Of a DNA stretch of 8,233 nt, positions 1 through 5,364 are shown piece after piece; position 1 is the stretch's first letter, and the number at the start of each line of letters is the position of its first letter. Source of the stretch: Campylobacteraceae bacterium (GTDB taxonomy: Bacteria > Campylobacterota > Campylobacteria > Campylobacterales > Sulfurovaceae); the NCBI GenBank assembly GCA_026986085.1, contig JALSPE010000133.1, positions 1 to 8,233 of the forward strand. Direction: 5' to 3'. The notes beneath the pieces were generated by a model. It saw only the letters and a program-made list of their open reading frames with translations, was not told the origin of the DNA and searched no databases. The position numbers were made by a program, and so were the translations under genes.

Positions 1-921
1 TTGGCAGGAGAGGCTACTATGCCTTACTATTTAAGCAGTAGTAAAAAAGAGGATAGTAAACTACTAAAGAGTGGTTGGAGTATTATCGCTAAATATTTAA
101 GAGAGATTGATCCATACTCTAAATTAATTACAATTCACCCAATAGATAGCTCAGATAAAGAGATTGATAGCAGTTTAATTGATATAAATTTAATACAAGC
201 ATCGCATAATAGCTTTGGTAGTGTAGAGAGAGCCATTGAGTTGCTTGAGAGTAGCTACAAGGGTGTTTTAGATATTCCTACAATAGTTGATGAGATAAAT
301 TATGAGGGAATTTTACGAGGCAATACAGATGAAGTGCAACGACTATCCTTTTGGAGTTCTGTATTAAATGGCTCTAAGGGGTTTGGATATGGTGCAAATG
401 GTATATGGCAGGTAAATAGAGAGAATGAACCTTTTGGGGCATCTCCAAGTGGTGCGTCTTGGGGTGATATGCCATTTAAAGATGCATTATATTTAAAAGG
501 TGCTAAAGATATATCAAGGGCAGTATCGTTTTTGGATAGATTTGAGTGGTGGAGATTTAAAAGTAAAAACAACTCTTTAGAGCCAAGAGCAAAACCTAAA
601 TACAATATTAATATTGCTGGTATTGATGATATATTGAGAGTTATCTATATATATCAGCAACTAGCTTTGTGGGATAATAACTATAAAATTTTAAATTTAA
701 GAAAAAAGAGCTCTTATAGTGCCTATTTTTGGAATCCTAAATTTAAAGCAGAAATTAAATTAGAGATTATTCAAACAGATAATAGGGGTAGCATTAATTT
801 GCCTACTCCTCCATCTTTAGATGAGTGGGTTTTAGTATTGGAACTTTTGGATAATAGAGAAAGTGATGCAGATGTATCTATTTTTAAGAGAGTAGTAAAA
901 ATGTTAAAAAAGGTCAAATGA
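1..921 (+). CDS. Apiosidase-like glycoside hydrolase (DUF4038 type), 3' part only
   Basis: The reading frame is open at the first base of the window, so the gene begins upstream; the TTG at base 1 only happens to be a start-like codon. The visible 306 residues match the second half of a DUF4038/GH140-like TIM barrel. Family-like blocks are LITIHP (42-47), a DINLIQASH block (61-69), IVDEINYEG (about 95-103; the Glu there is a plausible catalytic residue), and a GFGYGANGIW segment near residue 130. After WWRF (about 182-185) comes a beta-rich C-terminal part ending in the pattern YFWNPK...PTPPSLDEWVLVLE, which fits the small C-terminal domain (PF12904-like) that usually follows DUF4038. Related enzymes cleave apiosyl or similar glycosidic bonds; the substrate here is unknown. 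No neighbour in view shares a sugar pathway. The family call is from remembered motifs, fairly secure; the exact activity is not. Confidence 0.75.
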   Translation: MAGEATMPYYLSSSKKEDSKLLKSGWSIIAKYLREIDPYSKLITIHPIDSSDKEIDSSLIDINLIQASHNSFGSVERAIELLESSYKGVLDIPTIVDEINYEGILRGNTDEVQRLSFWSSVLNGSKGFGYGANGIWQVNRENEPFGASPSGASWGDMPFKDALYLKGAKDISRAVSFLDRFEWWRFKSKNNSLEPRAKPKYNINIAGIDDILRVIYIYQQLALWDNNYKILNLRKKSSYSAYFWNPKFKAEIKLEIIQTDNRGSINLPTPPSLDEWVLVLELLDNRESDADVSIFKRVVKMLKKVK

Positions 922-967
922 TTGAAGTTAAGATAAAATATGTTAAACTTAGATTAGATTCAGGAAA

Positions 968-990
968 GCTCCAAAATGGAGCCTAACTTT
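968..990 (+). terminator. Hairpin after the glycosidase gene, possible weak terminator
   Basis: GCTCCA (968-973) and TGGAGC (977-982) form a perfect 6-bp stem with an AAA loop, 46 bases after the glycosidase stop codon. The downstream tract is CTAACTTT rather than a run of T, so it is a poor intrinsic terminator; it may instead be a processing or stability hairpin. Confidence 0.35.
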
Positions 991-1031
991 AAACAAAACA
1001 CAAAAGAGAAAACAAGGAGAAAACTCTTTTG

Positions 1032-1079
1032 ATGCTTTTAAAAAACAAAACAAGGAGTTCAGAGGCTAAACCCTTTTAA
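1032..1079 (+). other. 15-codon mini-ORF between two ribosome-binding-site motifs
   Basis: An AAGGAG at 1014-1019 precedes an in-frame TTG (1029) and ATG (1032). The frame reads MLLKNKTRSSEAKPF and stops at 1077-1079. A second AAGGAG lies inside it (1052-1057) but has no start codon at a usable distance downstream. The stretch resembles the leader before rtcB, where the same order (ribosome-binding site, small ORF, second ribosome-binding site) does lead into a gene. It may be a leader peptide, a decayed copy of such a leader, or chance. There is no evidence that the peptide is made. Confidence 0.2.
1038..1059 (+). repeat. Copy 1 of a ribosome-binding-site-containing repeat
   Basis: The stretch TTAAAAAACAAAACAAGGA (1038-1056) matches 2087-2106 with a single one-base insertion. 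The overlapping CAAAACAAGGAGTT (1046-1059) is identical to 2033-2046. Both matching places sit in the leader of rtcB, about 1 kb downstream. Confidence 0.5.
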
Positions 1080-1084
1080 CCTCT
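1061..1084 (+). other. Hairpin upstream of the rnhB promoter
   Basis: AGAGGCTAAA (1061-1070) pairs with TTTAACCTCT (1075-1084) around a CCCT loop: a 10-bp stem with one C-A mismatch. No T tract follows, so it is not a clear terminator. It ends 11 bases before the -10 box at 1096 and so covers the region where a -35 element would lie. It could end upstream transcripts or serve as a protein-binding inverted repeat. Confidence 0.35.
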
Positions 1085-1095
1085 TATGTTAGAAT

Positions 1096-1101
1096 TATAA
1101 T
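1096..1101 (+). promoter_or_regulatory. -10 box (TATAAT) of a sigma-70 promoter for rnhB
   Basis: A perfect TATAAT lies 45 bases before the rnhB start codon. No good -35 box is seen 16-18 bases upstream (only TTTTAA at 1074-1079). Weak or absent -35 boxes are usual for the housekeeping sigma factor of Campylobacterota. This fits a 5' leader of about 40 bases for rnhB. Confidence 0.5.
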
Positions 1102-1146
1102 ATAACCTTATTAACTACCAAATAACAAACGGTAAATGGATGATTA

Positions 1147-1749
1147 ATGGCAAAAAATAGTGGCAATCTTTTTGAATTTGAAGATACAGATTATAGTAGA
1201 TATTGTGGTATAGATGAAGCAGGTAGAGGTCCTATAGCTGGAGCTTTAGTGGTAGCTGGTGTTGTTTTGGAAAATGAGATAGAGGGATTAAAAGACTCTA
1301 AAAAATTAACACAAAAAAGACGAGAAGAACTTAGTGAAAAGATTAAAAAGTGTTCAAAATATTATATTTATGAAGTTGGAGCAAAAAAAATAGATAAAAT
1401 TGGTCTAAGCAAAGCAATAAAAGAGGCACTAGAAGCTATAAAAATTGAGTTTAAAGCTTACAATATAATATTTGATGGGAATAGCAAATTTGGCGTAGAT
1501 GGCATTGAAACTATGATTAAAGCCGATGATAAAATAGAGGCTGTAAAAGCAGCAAGCATACTAGCTAAAGTCTATAGAGATAATCAAATGATAGAGTATG
1601 CCAAGCAATACCCTGAGTATGGCTTTGAAAAACACAAAGGCTACGGCACAAAAGCCCACTTAGAGGCAGTAGCTAAATATGGTTACTGTGAAATTCATAG
1701 AAAAAGTTTTAAGATAAATCTATCTTTTGCTGAGAATAAATTATTTTAA
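1147..1749 (+). CDS. rnhB: Ribonuclease HII
   Basis: Cytosolic endonuclease that cuts the RNA strand of RNA-DNA hybrids and incises 5' to single ribonucleotides left in DNA, starting ribonucleotide excision repair. The 200-residue length is normal for the family. The four acidic metal-binding residues are visible: D23 and E24 in GIDEAGRGPIAG, D110 in IIFDGN, and D145 in AASILAKVYRD. The DSKKLT block (50-55) and the C-terminal HKGYGTKAHLEA segment are also typical. The ATG at 1147 is chosen because it gives the family's usual short N-terminal extension; the ribosome-binding site is weak (TGGA at 1137-1140), and the ATGs at 1136 and 1140 run out of frame into early stops. It appears to be transcribed alone from its own -10 box, and its neighbours are unrelated in function. 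Identification is secure. Confidence 0.97.
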   Translation: MAKNSGNLFEFEDTDYSRYCGIDEAGRGPIAGALVVAGVVLENEIEGLKDSKKLTQKRREELSEKIKKCSKYYIYEVGAKKIDKIGLSKAIKEALEAIKIEFKAYNIIFDGNSKFGVDGIETMIKADDKIEAVKAASILAKVYRDNQMIEYAKQYPEYGFEKHKGYGTKAHLEAVAKYGYCEIHRKSFKINLSFAENKLF

Positions 1750-2000
1750 AATATCGACTCTTTTTAAAAATAGCATATATTAAGAGTTTAAATAGTATTC
1801 TTAATATCTCCAAAATTATATATTTAATTTTTTTAGCATATATTGCAATGGCTCTGTTTTCTTTAAAATTATGAGTTAAGCAATTTACAACAAAAACAGT
1901 CACGCGAATTTATTCGTATATACAAAATTTTAAAAATATCATACATAAATAGCTATAGTCTCTTTTATTAATATCTCAACTTTTTTATTTATGTCACTAT

Positions 2001-2031
2001 TTGTCATTAAGCTGATTTAAACTTTTATAAA
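2001..2031 (+). promoter_or_regulatory. Candidate promoter for the rtcB-prfH unit
   Basis: TTGTCA (2001-2006, one base off TTGACA) is followed after 19 bases by TATAAA (2026-2031). The spacing is slightly long, and the -10 lies close to the ribosome-binding site at 2039-2044, giving a very short leader if used. A TATAGT at 1954-1959 is an alternative -10. The TGTCA direct repeat overlaps the proposed -35 and could be an operator. I saw no clear sigma-54 (GG-N10-GC) site such as controls E. coli rtcBA. Confidence 0.25.
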
Positions 2032-2050
2032 CCAAAACAAGGAGTTTAAG

Positions 2051-2161
2051 ATGAGAAAAATATATAGATATCAAACAAAAACTATATTAAAAAACAATAA
2101 CAAGGAAAATAATGGGAGATTTAAGAGTTATTGCTTCGAGCAAAAACTGGATAGATTATAA
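2051..2161 (+). CDS. Small 36-residue basic ORF overlapping the rtcB start
   Basis: ATG at 2051 has an ideal AAGGAG (2039-2044) 6 bases upstream, the same spacing used for prfH and the potB-like gene here, so the initiation signal is better than that of many real genes. The frame runs 36 codons to TAA at 2159-2161, overlapping the first 50 bases of rtcB in another frame. The peptide is Lys/Arg/Asn/Tyr-rich (begins MRKIYRYQTK) with no recognised domain. The ribosome-binding site of rtcB (AAGGA, 2102-2106) lies inside this ORF, so its translation could gate rtcB translation by coupling. It could be a regulatory leader peptide, a small protein, or a chance ORF; no homology is recognised. Confidence 0.3.
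   Translation: MRKIYRYQTKTILKNNNKENNGRFKSYCFEQKLDRL
2087..2106 (+). repeat. Copy 2 of the ribosome-binding-site-containing repeat
   Basis: TTAAAAAACAATAACAAGGA matches 1038-1056 except for one inserted T. Here it supplies the ribosome-binding site of rtcB. In both places the TTA AAA AAC part is read in the same frame of the small ORF. Confidence 0.45.
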
Positions 2162-3164
2162 AGCAGTAGAGAGTTTAAAAAATATTTCAAATTTTGATAG
2201 TGTAGTAAAGGTTGTTGCACTACCTGATTTGTCTGTTGGCACGGTTCCAAACGGGTGTGCAATTTTGAGTAAAAGGGTATATCCACACTTTATTGGTGGA
2301 GATATTGGGTGTGGTATGAGCCTATTTTGTTCAACTGTTGTGTCAAAAAAAATCAAGGTAGATAGGTTTACAAAAAGATTGACAAAAATTGACACAATAG
2401 AGAGTATGGATAGTCTAAATTTAAAGTATAATTTGGGAACTATTGGCAAAGGTAATCATTTTGCAGAGTTACAGATAATTGACAAAGTAATTAACAAAGA
2501 GTGGTTTGAAAAATTAGGGCTTTGTAAAGATAGACTCTATATTTTAGTCCACTCAGGCTCAAGGGCTTATGGGCAAAAGGTATTTAACAGATATAACAAT
2601 TACAACCCTAAAGTCGGATTAGATGAAAGCGAAGTTAAAGGCTATTTAAGAGAGCAAAATAGAGCAATTAATTTTGCAAAATTTAGCAGAGAGACTATTG
2701 CTAAAAGGCTCTTTAAGGCTCTTGGGTTAAACAGTAATTTAGAGAGTATCTGCTCTCAGCCTCACAACTCTATAGAGGTAGATGATAGTGGTCTATTTTT
2801 GCATAGAAAAGGGGCTGTTCCTACTAGTAGAGGAGTTGCAATAATTGCAGGAAGTAGAGGCAGTTTAAACTATCTTGTAATGCCAAAAAGAGAGAGTAAA
2901 GAGGCAAACTACTCTATATCACACGGTGCTGGTAGAAAGTGGGAGAGAAACAAAGCATATAAAAAGTTAAAGAGCGAGTATAGAAAAGAGAGCTTTAGTG
3001 TTAGTGAAATTGGCTCTAAAGTGGTTTGTAAAGATGCAAGATTGCTATATGAGGAGGCGCCAAAAGCTTATAAAAATATAGATATTGTAATTGCTGATTT
3101 GGTCGATGCAGGGTTAATAGAGGTAGTAGCAACCTTTAGACCAATTTTGACATACAAGGAGTAG
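2112..3164 (+). CDS. rtcB: RtcB-family RNA-splicing ligase, prfH-linked (RtcB2-like)
   Basis: GTP- and Mn-dependent RNA ligase that joins 2',3'-cyclic phosphate or 3'-phosphate ends to 5'-OH ends. Hallmarks in order: GGDIGCGM with D64 and metal-binding C67; GTIGKGNHF with H116; HSGSR with H147; PHNSIE with H218; and SHGAGR with H271, the histidine that becomes guanylylated in characterised RtcB. The length of 350 is shorter than E. coli RtcB (about 408) and fits the compact type linked to prfH. An oddity is that the early block usually read as PD-x-H-x-G is here PDLSVGTVPNG, with Ser41 in place of His. The start at 2112 follows AAGGA by 5 bases. The final codons TAC AAG GAG TAG contain the ribosome-binding site of prfH, 3 bases downstream, so the two are translated as a unit. 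Family is secure; the RtcB2 subtype rests mainly on context. Confidence 0.93.
   Translation: MGDLRVIASSKNWIDYKAVESLKNISNFDSVVKVVALPDLSVGTVPNGCAILSKRVYPHFIGGDIGCGMSLFCSTVVSKKIKVDRFTKRLTKIDTIESMDSLNLKYNLGTIGKGNHFAELQIIDKVINKEWFEKLGLCKDRLYILVHSGSRAYGQKVFNRYNNYNPKVGLDESEVKGYLREQNRAINFAKFSRETIAKRLFKALGLNSNLESICSQPHNSIEVDDSGLFLHRKGAVPTSRGVAIIAGSRGSLNYLVMPKRESKEANYSISHGAGRKWERNKAYKKLKSEYRKESFSVSEIGSKVVCKDARLLYEEAPKAYKNIDIVIADLVDAGLIEVVATFRPILTYKE
3156..3161 (+). promoter_or_regulatory. Ribosome-binding site of prfH inside the rtcB stop region
   Basis: AAGGAG forms the last two sense codons of rtcB (Lys-Glu), is followed directly by its TAG stop, and sits 6 bases before the GTG of prfH. This decides the GTG start at 3168 and implies translational coupling. 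Confidence 0.75.
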
Positions 3165-3167
3165 ATT

Positions 3168-3752
3168 GTGTATATAGTTACAACTACTAGTGTTAAAGAG
3201 GCTCACAGAGCCATATATCTATTTATTGGGTATATAAAAAAGCGATTTGAAATAGAGATTAAAGAGATAGTAGATGCAGAGTGCAAAGGGTGTTATAAGC
3301 AAGTAGTTTTTGAGTGCAAAACTAAAGAGTTAGATAAGCTTTTGGGTGTTCATATGTGGCTTAGCCAAAGCCCCTTTCGCCCAAAGCATAAACGAAAGCG
3401 ATGGTATTTTAAATTAGCAAAGTTAGAGAGTATTAAAGAGATAGAACTCGATATCTCAAAAGTAGAGTTTGTTCCAATAAAAGCCTCTAAAAATGGTGGT
3501 CAAAATGTAAATAAAAACAGCACTGGCATAAAGGCTATCTACAAAGAGTTAAAAATAGAGGCAATAAGTATAGATGAAAGAAGCCAAAAACTGAATAAAA
3601 AGATAGCCCTAAATCGCTTACAAAAGAGAATAAAAGAGTTAAACCAAAAACAAAAAACCCAACAAAACCACTCAAATTGGCAAGAGGGTAAAGAGCTTAG
3701 AGATAGTGAAGTAGAGCTTAAATTTGTAGGGGAAGAGTTTAGGTTGGGTTAA
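3168..3752 (+). CDS. prfH: Peptide chain release factor H (ribosome rescue factor)
   Basis: Release-factor-like protein of 194 residues lacking the codon-reading domains of RF1/RF2. The N-terminal part contains WLSQSPFRPKHKRKRWYF (about 64-81), closely matching the SPYRP-HKRK-W signature of PrfH. The peptidyl-hydrolysis domain carries GGQ at 110-112, followed by NVNKNSTGIKAIY and a basic C-terminal helix (about 140-170). In the family, PrfH frees the nascent chain from ribosomes cut in the 16S decoding centre so that the partner RtcB ligase can reseal the RNA. The loop is divergent: SKNGGQNVN instead of the usual SGPGGQHVN. The GTG start at 3168 is set by AAGGAG six bases upstream and follows rtcB by 3 bases. 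It is the last gene before a convergent hairpin. Identification is strong; activity with the altered loop is unproven. Confidence 0.92.
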   Translation: MYIVTTTSVKEAHRAIYLFIGYIKKRFEIEIKEIVDAECKGCYKQVVFECKTKELDKLLGVHMWLSQSPFRPKHKRKRWYFKLAKLESIKEIELDISKVEFVPIKASKNGGQNVNKNSTGIKAIYKELKIEAISIDERSQKLNKKIALNRLQKRIKELNQKQKTQQNHSNWQEGKELRDSEVELKFVGEEFRLG

Positions 3753-3763
3753 AATCCCAATTT
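3741..3763 (+). terminator. Hairpin between convergent prfH and phosphodiesterase genes
   Basis: AGGTTGGG (3741-3748) can pair with CCCAATTT (3756-3763), including two G-U pairs, around a 7-base loop holding the prfH stop codon. The core TTGGG/CCCAA works on either strand, but the following tract (AACTTAAAT) is not a run of T, so termination may be weak. It lies 4 bases from the stop of the opposing gene. Confidence 0.45.
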
Positions 3764-3766
3764 AAC

Positions 3767-4576
3767 TTAAATAAGCCTATTTGTAAATATAGATTTTACA
3801 CCCATACTGTATAGCTTTTCTTGCTCTTTTTTATTATCTACTGTGTATATATTTGTAACTATATTCTCTCTTTTTAATTCATCTATTAACTCTTTATCTA
3901 CAAGAGTTGGTTCGATATTATAGGCCGATACTCCTAGAGAGTTTAGATAACTCTTTAGGTTTTTAGGGTGGTTGTATTCTTGAAGGGCTGCTGTAGATAT
4001 CTTTGGTTCTATCTTTTTTAATTCAAATAGATAGTTATGGTTAAAAGATGAGATTAAGACTCTATTTATCAAACCATACTCATTTACTAAATTTTTTATA
4101 TCTTTTGTTATAAAGGGGGCTAATTTACTGTTTTTGATATCTTTTATCTCTATATTTAAAAGAGTATTTTCTCTTTTTGCAAACTCTAAAACCTCTTTTA
4201 ATGTTGGTATCTTTTGGGGCGATATACTCTTTAACTTGGCTTTTAAAATTGGCTCTTTTGCTAAGGTTTTAAATGGGTCACTCTTTAAAAACCAACTTGA
4301 AGCATCAAGCTCTTTTAACTCATCTAAAGTATAATCCATCACGGTGTAAGGCTCTTTAAAGTGTGGTATATTTTGTGCATTTGTAGTTCTTTTTAGGGTA
4401 TCATCATGAATTACTACCAACTCTCTATCTTTAGAGTAGCTTACATCTAATTCAATAAAATCACAAAGAGTAGAAGCCTCTTTAAATGCCAAAAGGGTAT
4501 TTTCTGGATAGTTAGAACTATATCCTCTGTGTGCTGCAATAAGAGACTCTTTATTAAAATTATTCCAAAAATTCAC
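3767..4576 (-). CDS. Glycerophosphodiester phosphodiesterase family protein
   Basis: Metal-dependent TIM-barrel enzyme of the UgpQ/GlpQ family, which hydrolyses glycerophosphodiesters to glycerol-3-phosphate and an alcohol. Numbering from the longer frame that opens at 4615: H29-R30-G31, then YPENT, E55 and D57 in FIELDV, H70 in VIHDDTL, E156 in NIEIK, then SSFN, and YTVD near the C-terminus; all the usual catalytic blocks are present. No signal peptide is seen, so it is probably cytosolic like UgpQ. The longer frame starts at GTG 4615 without a ribosome-binding site; I prefer GTG at 4576, which overlaps the upstream gene's TGA by 4 bases and leaves 269 residues with the whole domain intact. 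It is the last gene of the transporter operon. The real substrate is not shown. Confidence 0.88.
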   Translation of the reverse strand: MNFWNNFNKESLIAAHRGYSSNYPENTLLAFKEASTLCDFIELDVSYSKDRELVVIHDDTLKRTTNAQNIPHFKEPYTVMDYTLDELKELDASSWFLKSDPFKTLAKEPILKAKLKSISPQKIPTLKEVLEFAKRENTLLNIEIKDIKNSKLAPFITKDIKNLVNEYGLINRVLISSFNHNYLFELKKIEPKISTAALQEYNHPKNLKSYLNSLGVSAYNIEPTLVDKELIDELKRENIVTNIYTVDNKKEQEKLYSMGVKSIFTNRLI

Positions 4577-5364
4577 TCTTGAAAGATATCCTCTTCTTTT
4601 AAAAATTTGTGCCACGACACTCTAGTTGATTTTTTCTTCATCTCTACAATCGCATAGGCTGGGTCTTCGGCGATTGTTAGATACTCCTCTTTTAGTGATG
4701 TAAAGTAGGCAATTTGATGCACAGTTGCTTTTGTGCAGTTTAAGGTAATATTGCCCTCACTTGCCATTATCTCTTGGTGTATGTGCCCAAAGGATATATG
4801 TTTTATATTTTTATACTCTTCAAGCAATTCCCAAAATTTCTCTCTTTTTTCTAAACCCCATCCACCATCGTCAAACAGATACATTCCACTCTCTATTGGG
4901 TTGTGGTGCATAAAGAGATATAGTGGCTTAGTAGAGTTCTCTTTTAACCTATCTTTTAGCCATTTAAAACGCTTTTTACAAAGCTTACCACCTGTATTTT
5001 TTTTGGCAAGTGTATCTAGGAATATAAAGACTCTATCATCATACTCTTTTAAATATTGAACAAATCCATTTTTACCTTCATATTCTGGAAATACTTTTAA
5101 AAAATTACTCCTATTGTCATGATTGCCAAGTATTAGATGTATTGGTATAGGAAAACTATCTATTGTCTCTTTTAATATTTCGTAACTCTTAATACTCCCC
5201 TTGTCACTTAAATCACCTGTTATAACTATAAAGTCGCTATTGTTGTGGTGTTTTTTGATACTCTCTAGTGCTTTTTTAAATCTTGAAATTGGGTTTATTC
5301 CATATAGATGACCTTTATCTATTAGATGCAAGTCACTTATATGGATATATTTGGTTTTTCTCAT
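4573..5364 (-). CDS. Calcineurin-like metallophosphoesterase (CpdA/GpdQ type)
   Basis: Class III phosphodiesterase of 263 residues, near the usual length of CpdA (about 275). Binuclear-metal motifs in order: D11-x-H13 in SDLHL, G50-D51 in ITGDLSDKGS, G80-N-H-D in LGNHDNR, H153-H154 in MHHNP, and G193-H-I-H in FGHIHQ. Relatives hydrolyse cAMP (CpdA) or glycerophosphodiesters and other phosphodiesters (GpdQ); motifs alone do not separate these. No signal peptide, so cytosolic. The ATG at 5364 abuts the stop of the potC-like gene with no gap, and its own stop overlaps the next gene's proposed GTG, so it is embedded in the operon. Its position between a transporter and a UgpQ-type enzyme favours a role on an imported phosphodiester over cAMP control, but that is inference. 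Confidence 0.87.
   Translation of the reverse strand: MRKTKYIHISDLHLIDKGHLYGINPISRFKKALESIKKHHNNSDFIVITGDLSDKGSIKSYEILKETIDSFPIPIHLILGNHDNRSNFLKVFPEYEGKNGFVQYLKEYDDRVFIFLDTLAKKNTGGKLCKKRFKWLKDRLKENSTKPLYLFMHHNPIESGMYLFDDGGWGLEKREKFWELLEEYKNIKHISFGHIHQEIMASEGNITLNCTKATVHQIAYFTSLKEEYLTIAEDPAYAIVEMKKKSTRVSWHKFLKEEDIFQE

Larger units (their letters stand above)
1750..2111. other. AT-rich intergenic region with degenerate repeats
   Basis: No convincing long gene lies in these 362 bases; the 64-codon minus-strand frame at 1709-1903 overlaps rnhB and has no recognisable features. Repeats seen: TAGCATATATT at 1771-1781 and 1834-1844; TTAATATCTC at 1801-1810 and 1968-1977; and a looser match of about 46 bases between 1765-1810 and 1931-1977 (34 of 47 aligned positions by my count). 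Inverted repeats include ACTCTT/AAGAGT (1757-1762/1782-1787), just after the rnhB stop, and CGAAT-TT-ATTCG (1905-1916). TGTCA occurs at 1992-1996 and 2002-2006, one helical turn apart. The last 61 bases hold the small ORF that precedes rtcB. Confidence 0.6.

Noticed and set aside
1757..1787. ACTCTT/AAGAGT inverted repeat as rnhB terminator
   Set aside because: The stem is only 6 bp with a loop of about 19 bases and no T tract follows; too weak to call.
1853..1900. CTGTTTT ... AAAACAG inverted repeat
   Set aside because: A 7-bp stem of low complexity with a loop of more than 30 bases in AT-rich DNA is likely chance.
1709..1903. 64-codon minus-strand ORF between rnhB and rtcB
   Set aside because: It overlaps the end of rnhB, is made of AT-rich low-complexity residues (Ile/Lys/Tyr/Phe), and has no recognisable domain or evident operon role.
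1905..1916. CGAAT-TT-ATTCG as a defined operator
   Set aside because: The short inverted repeat is real, but no known regulator motif is recognised; listed only in the intergenic description.
4577..4615. Upstream GTG start (4615) for the glycerophosphodiesterase
   Set aside because: No ribosome-binding site precedes it and it would add 13 residues by overlapping the previous gene by 43 bases; GTG 4576 gives the typical 4-base overlap.
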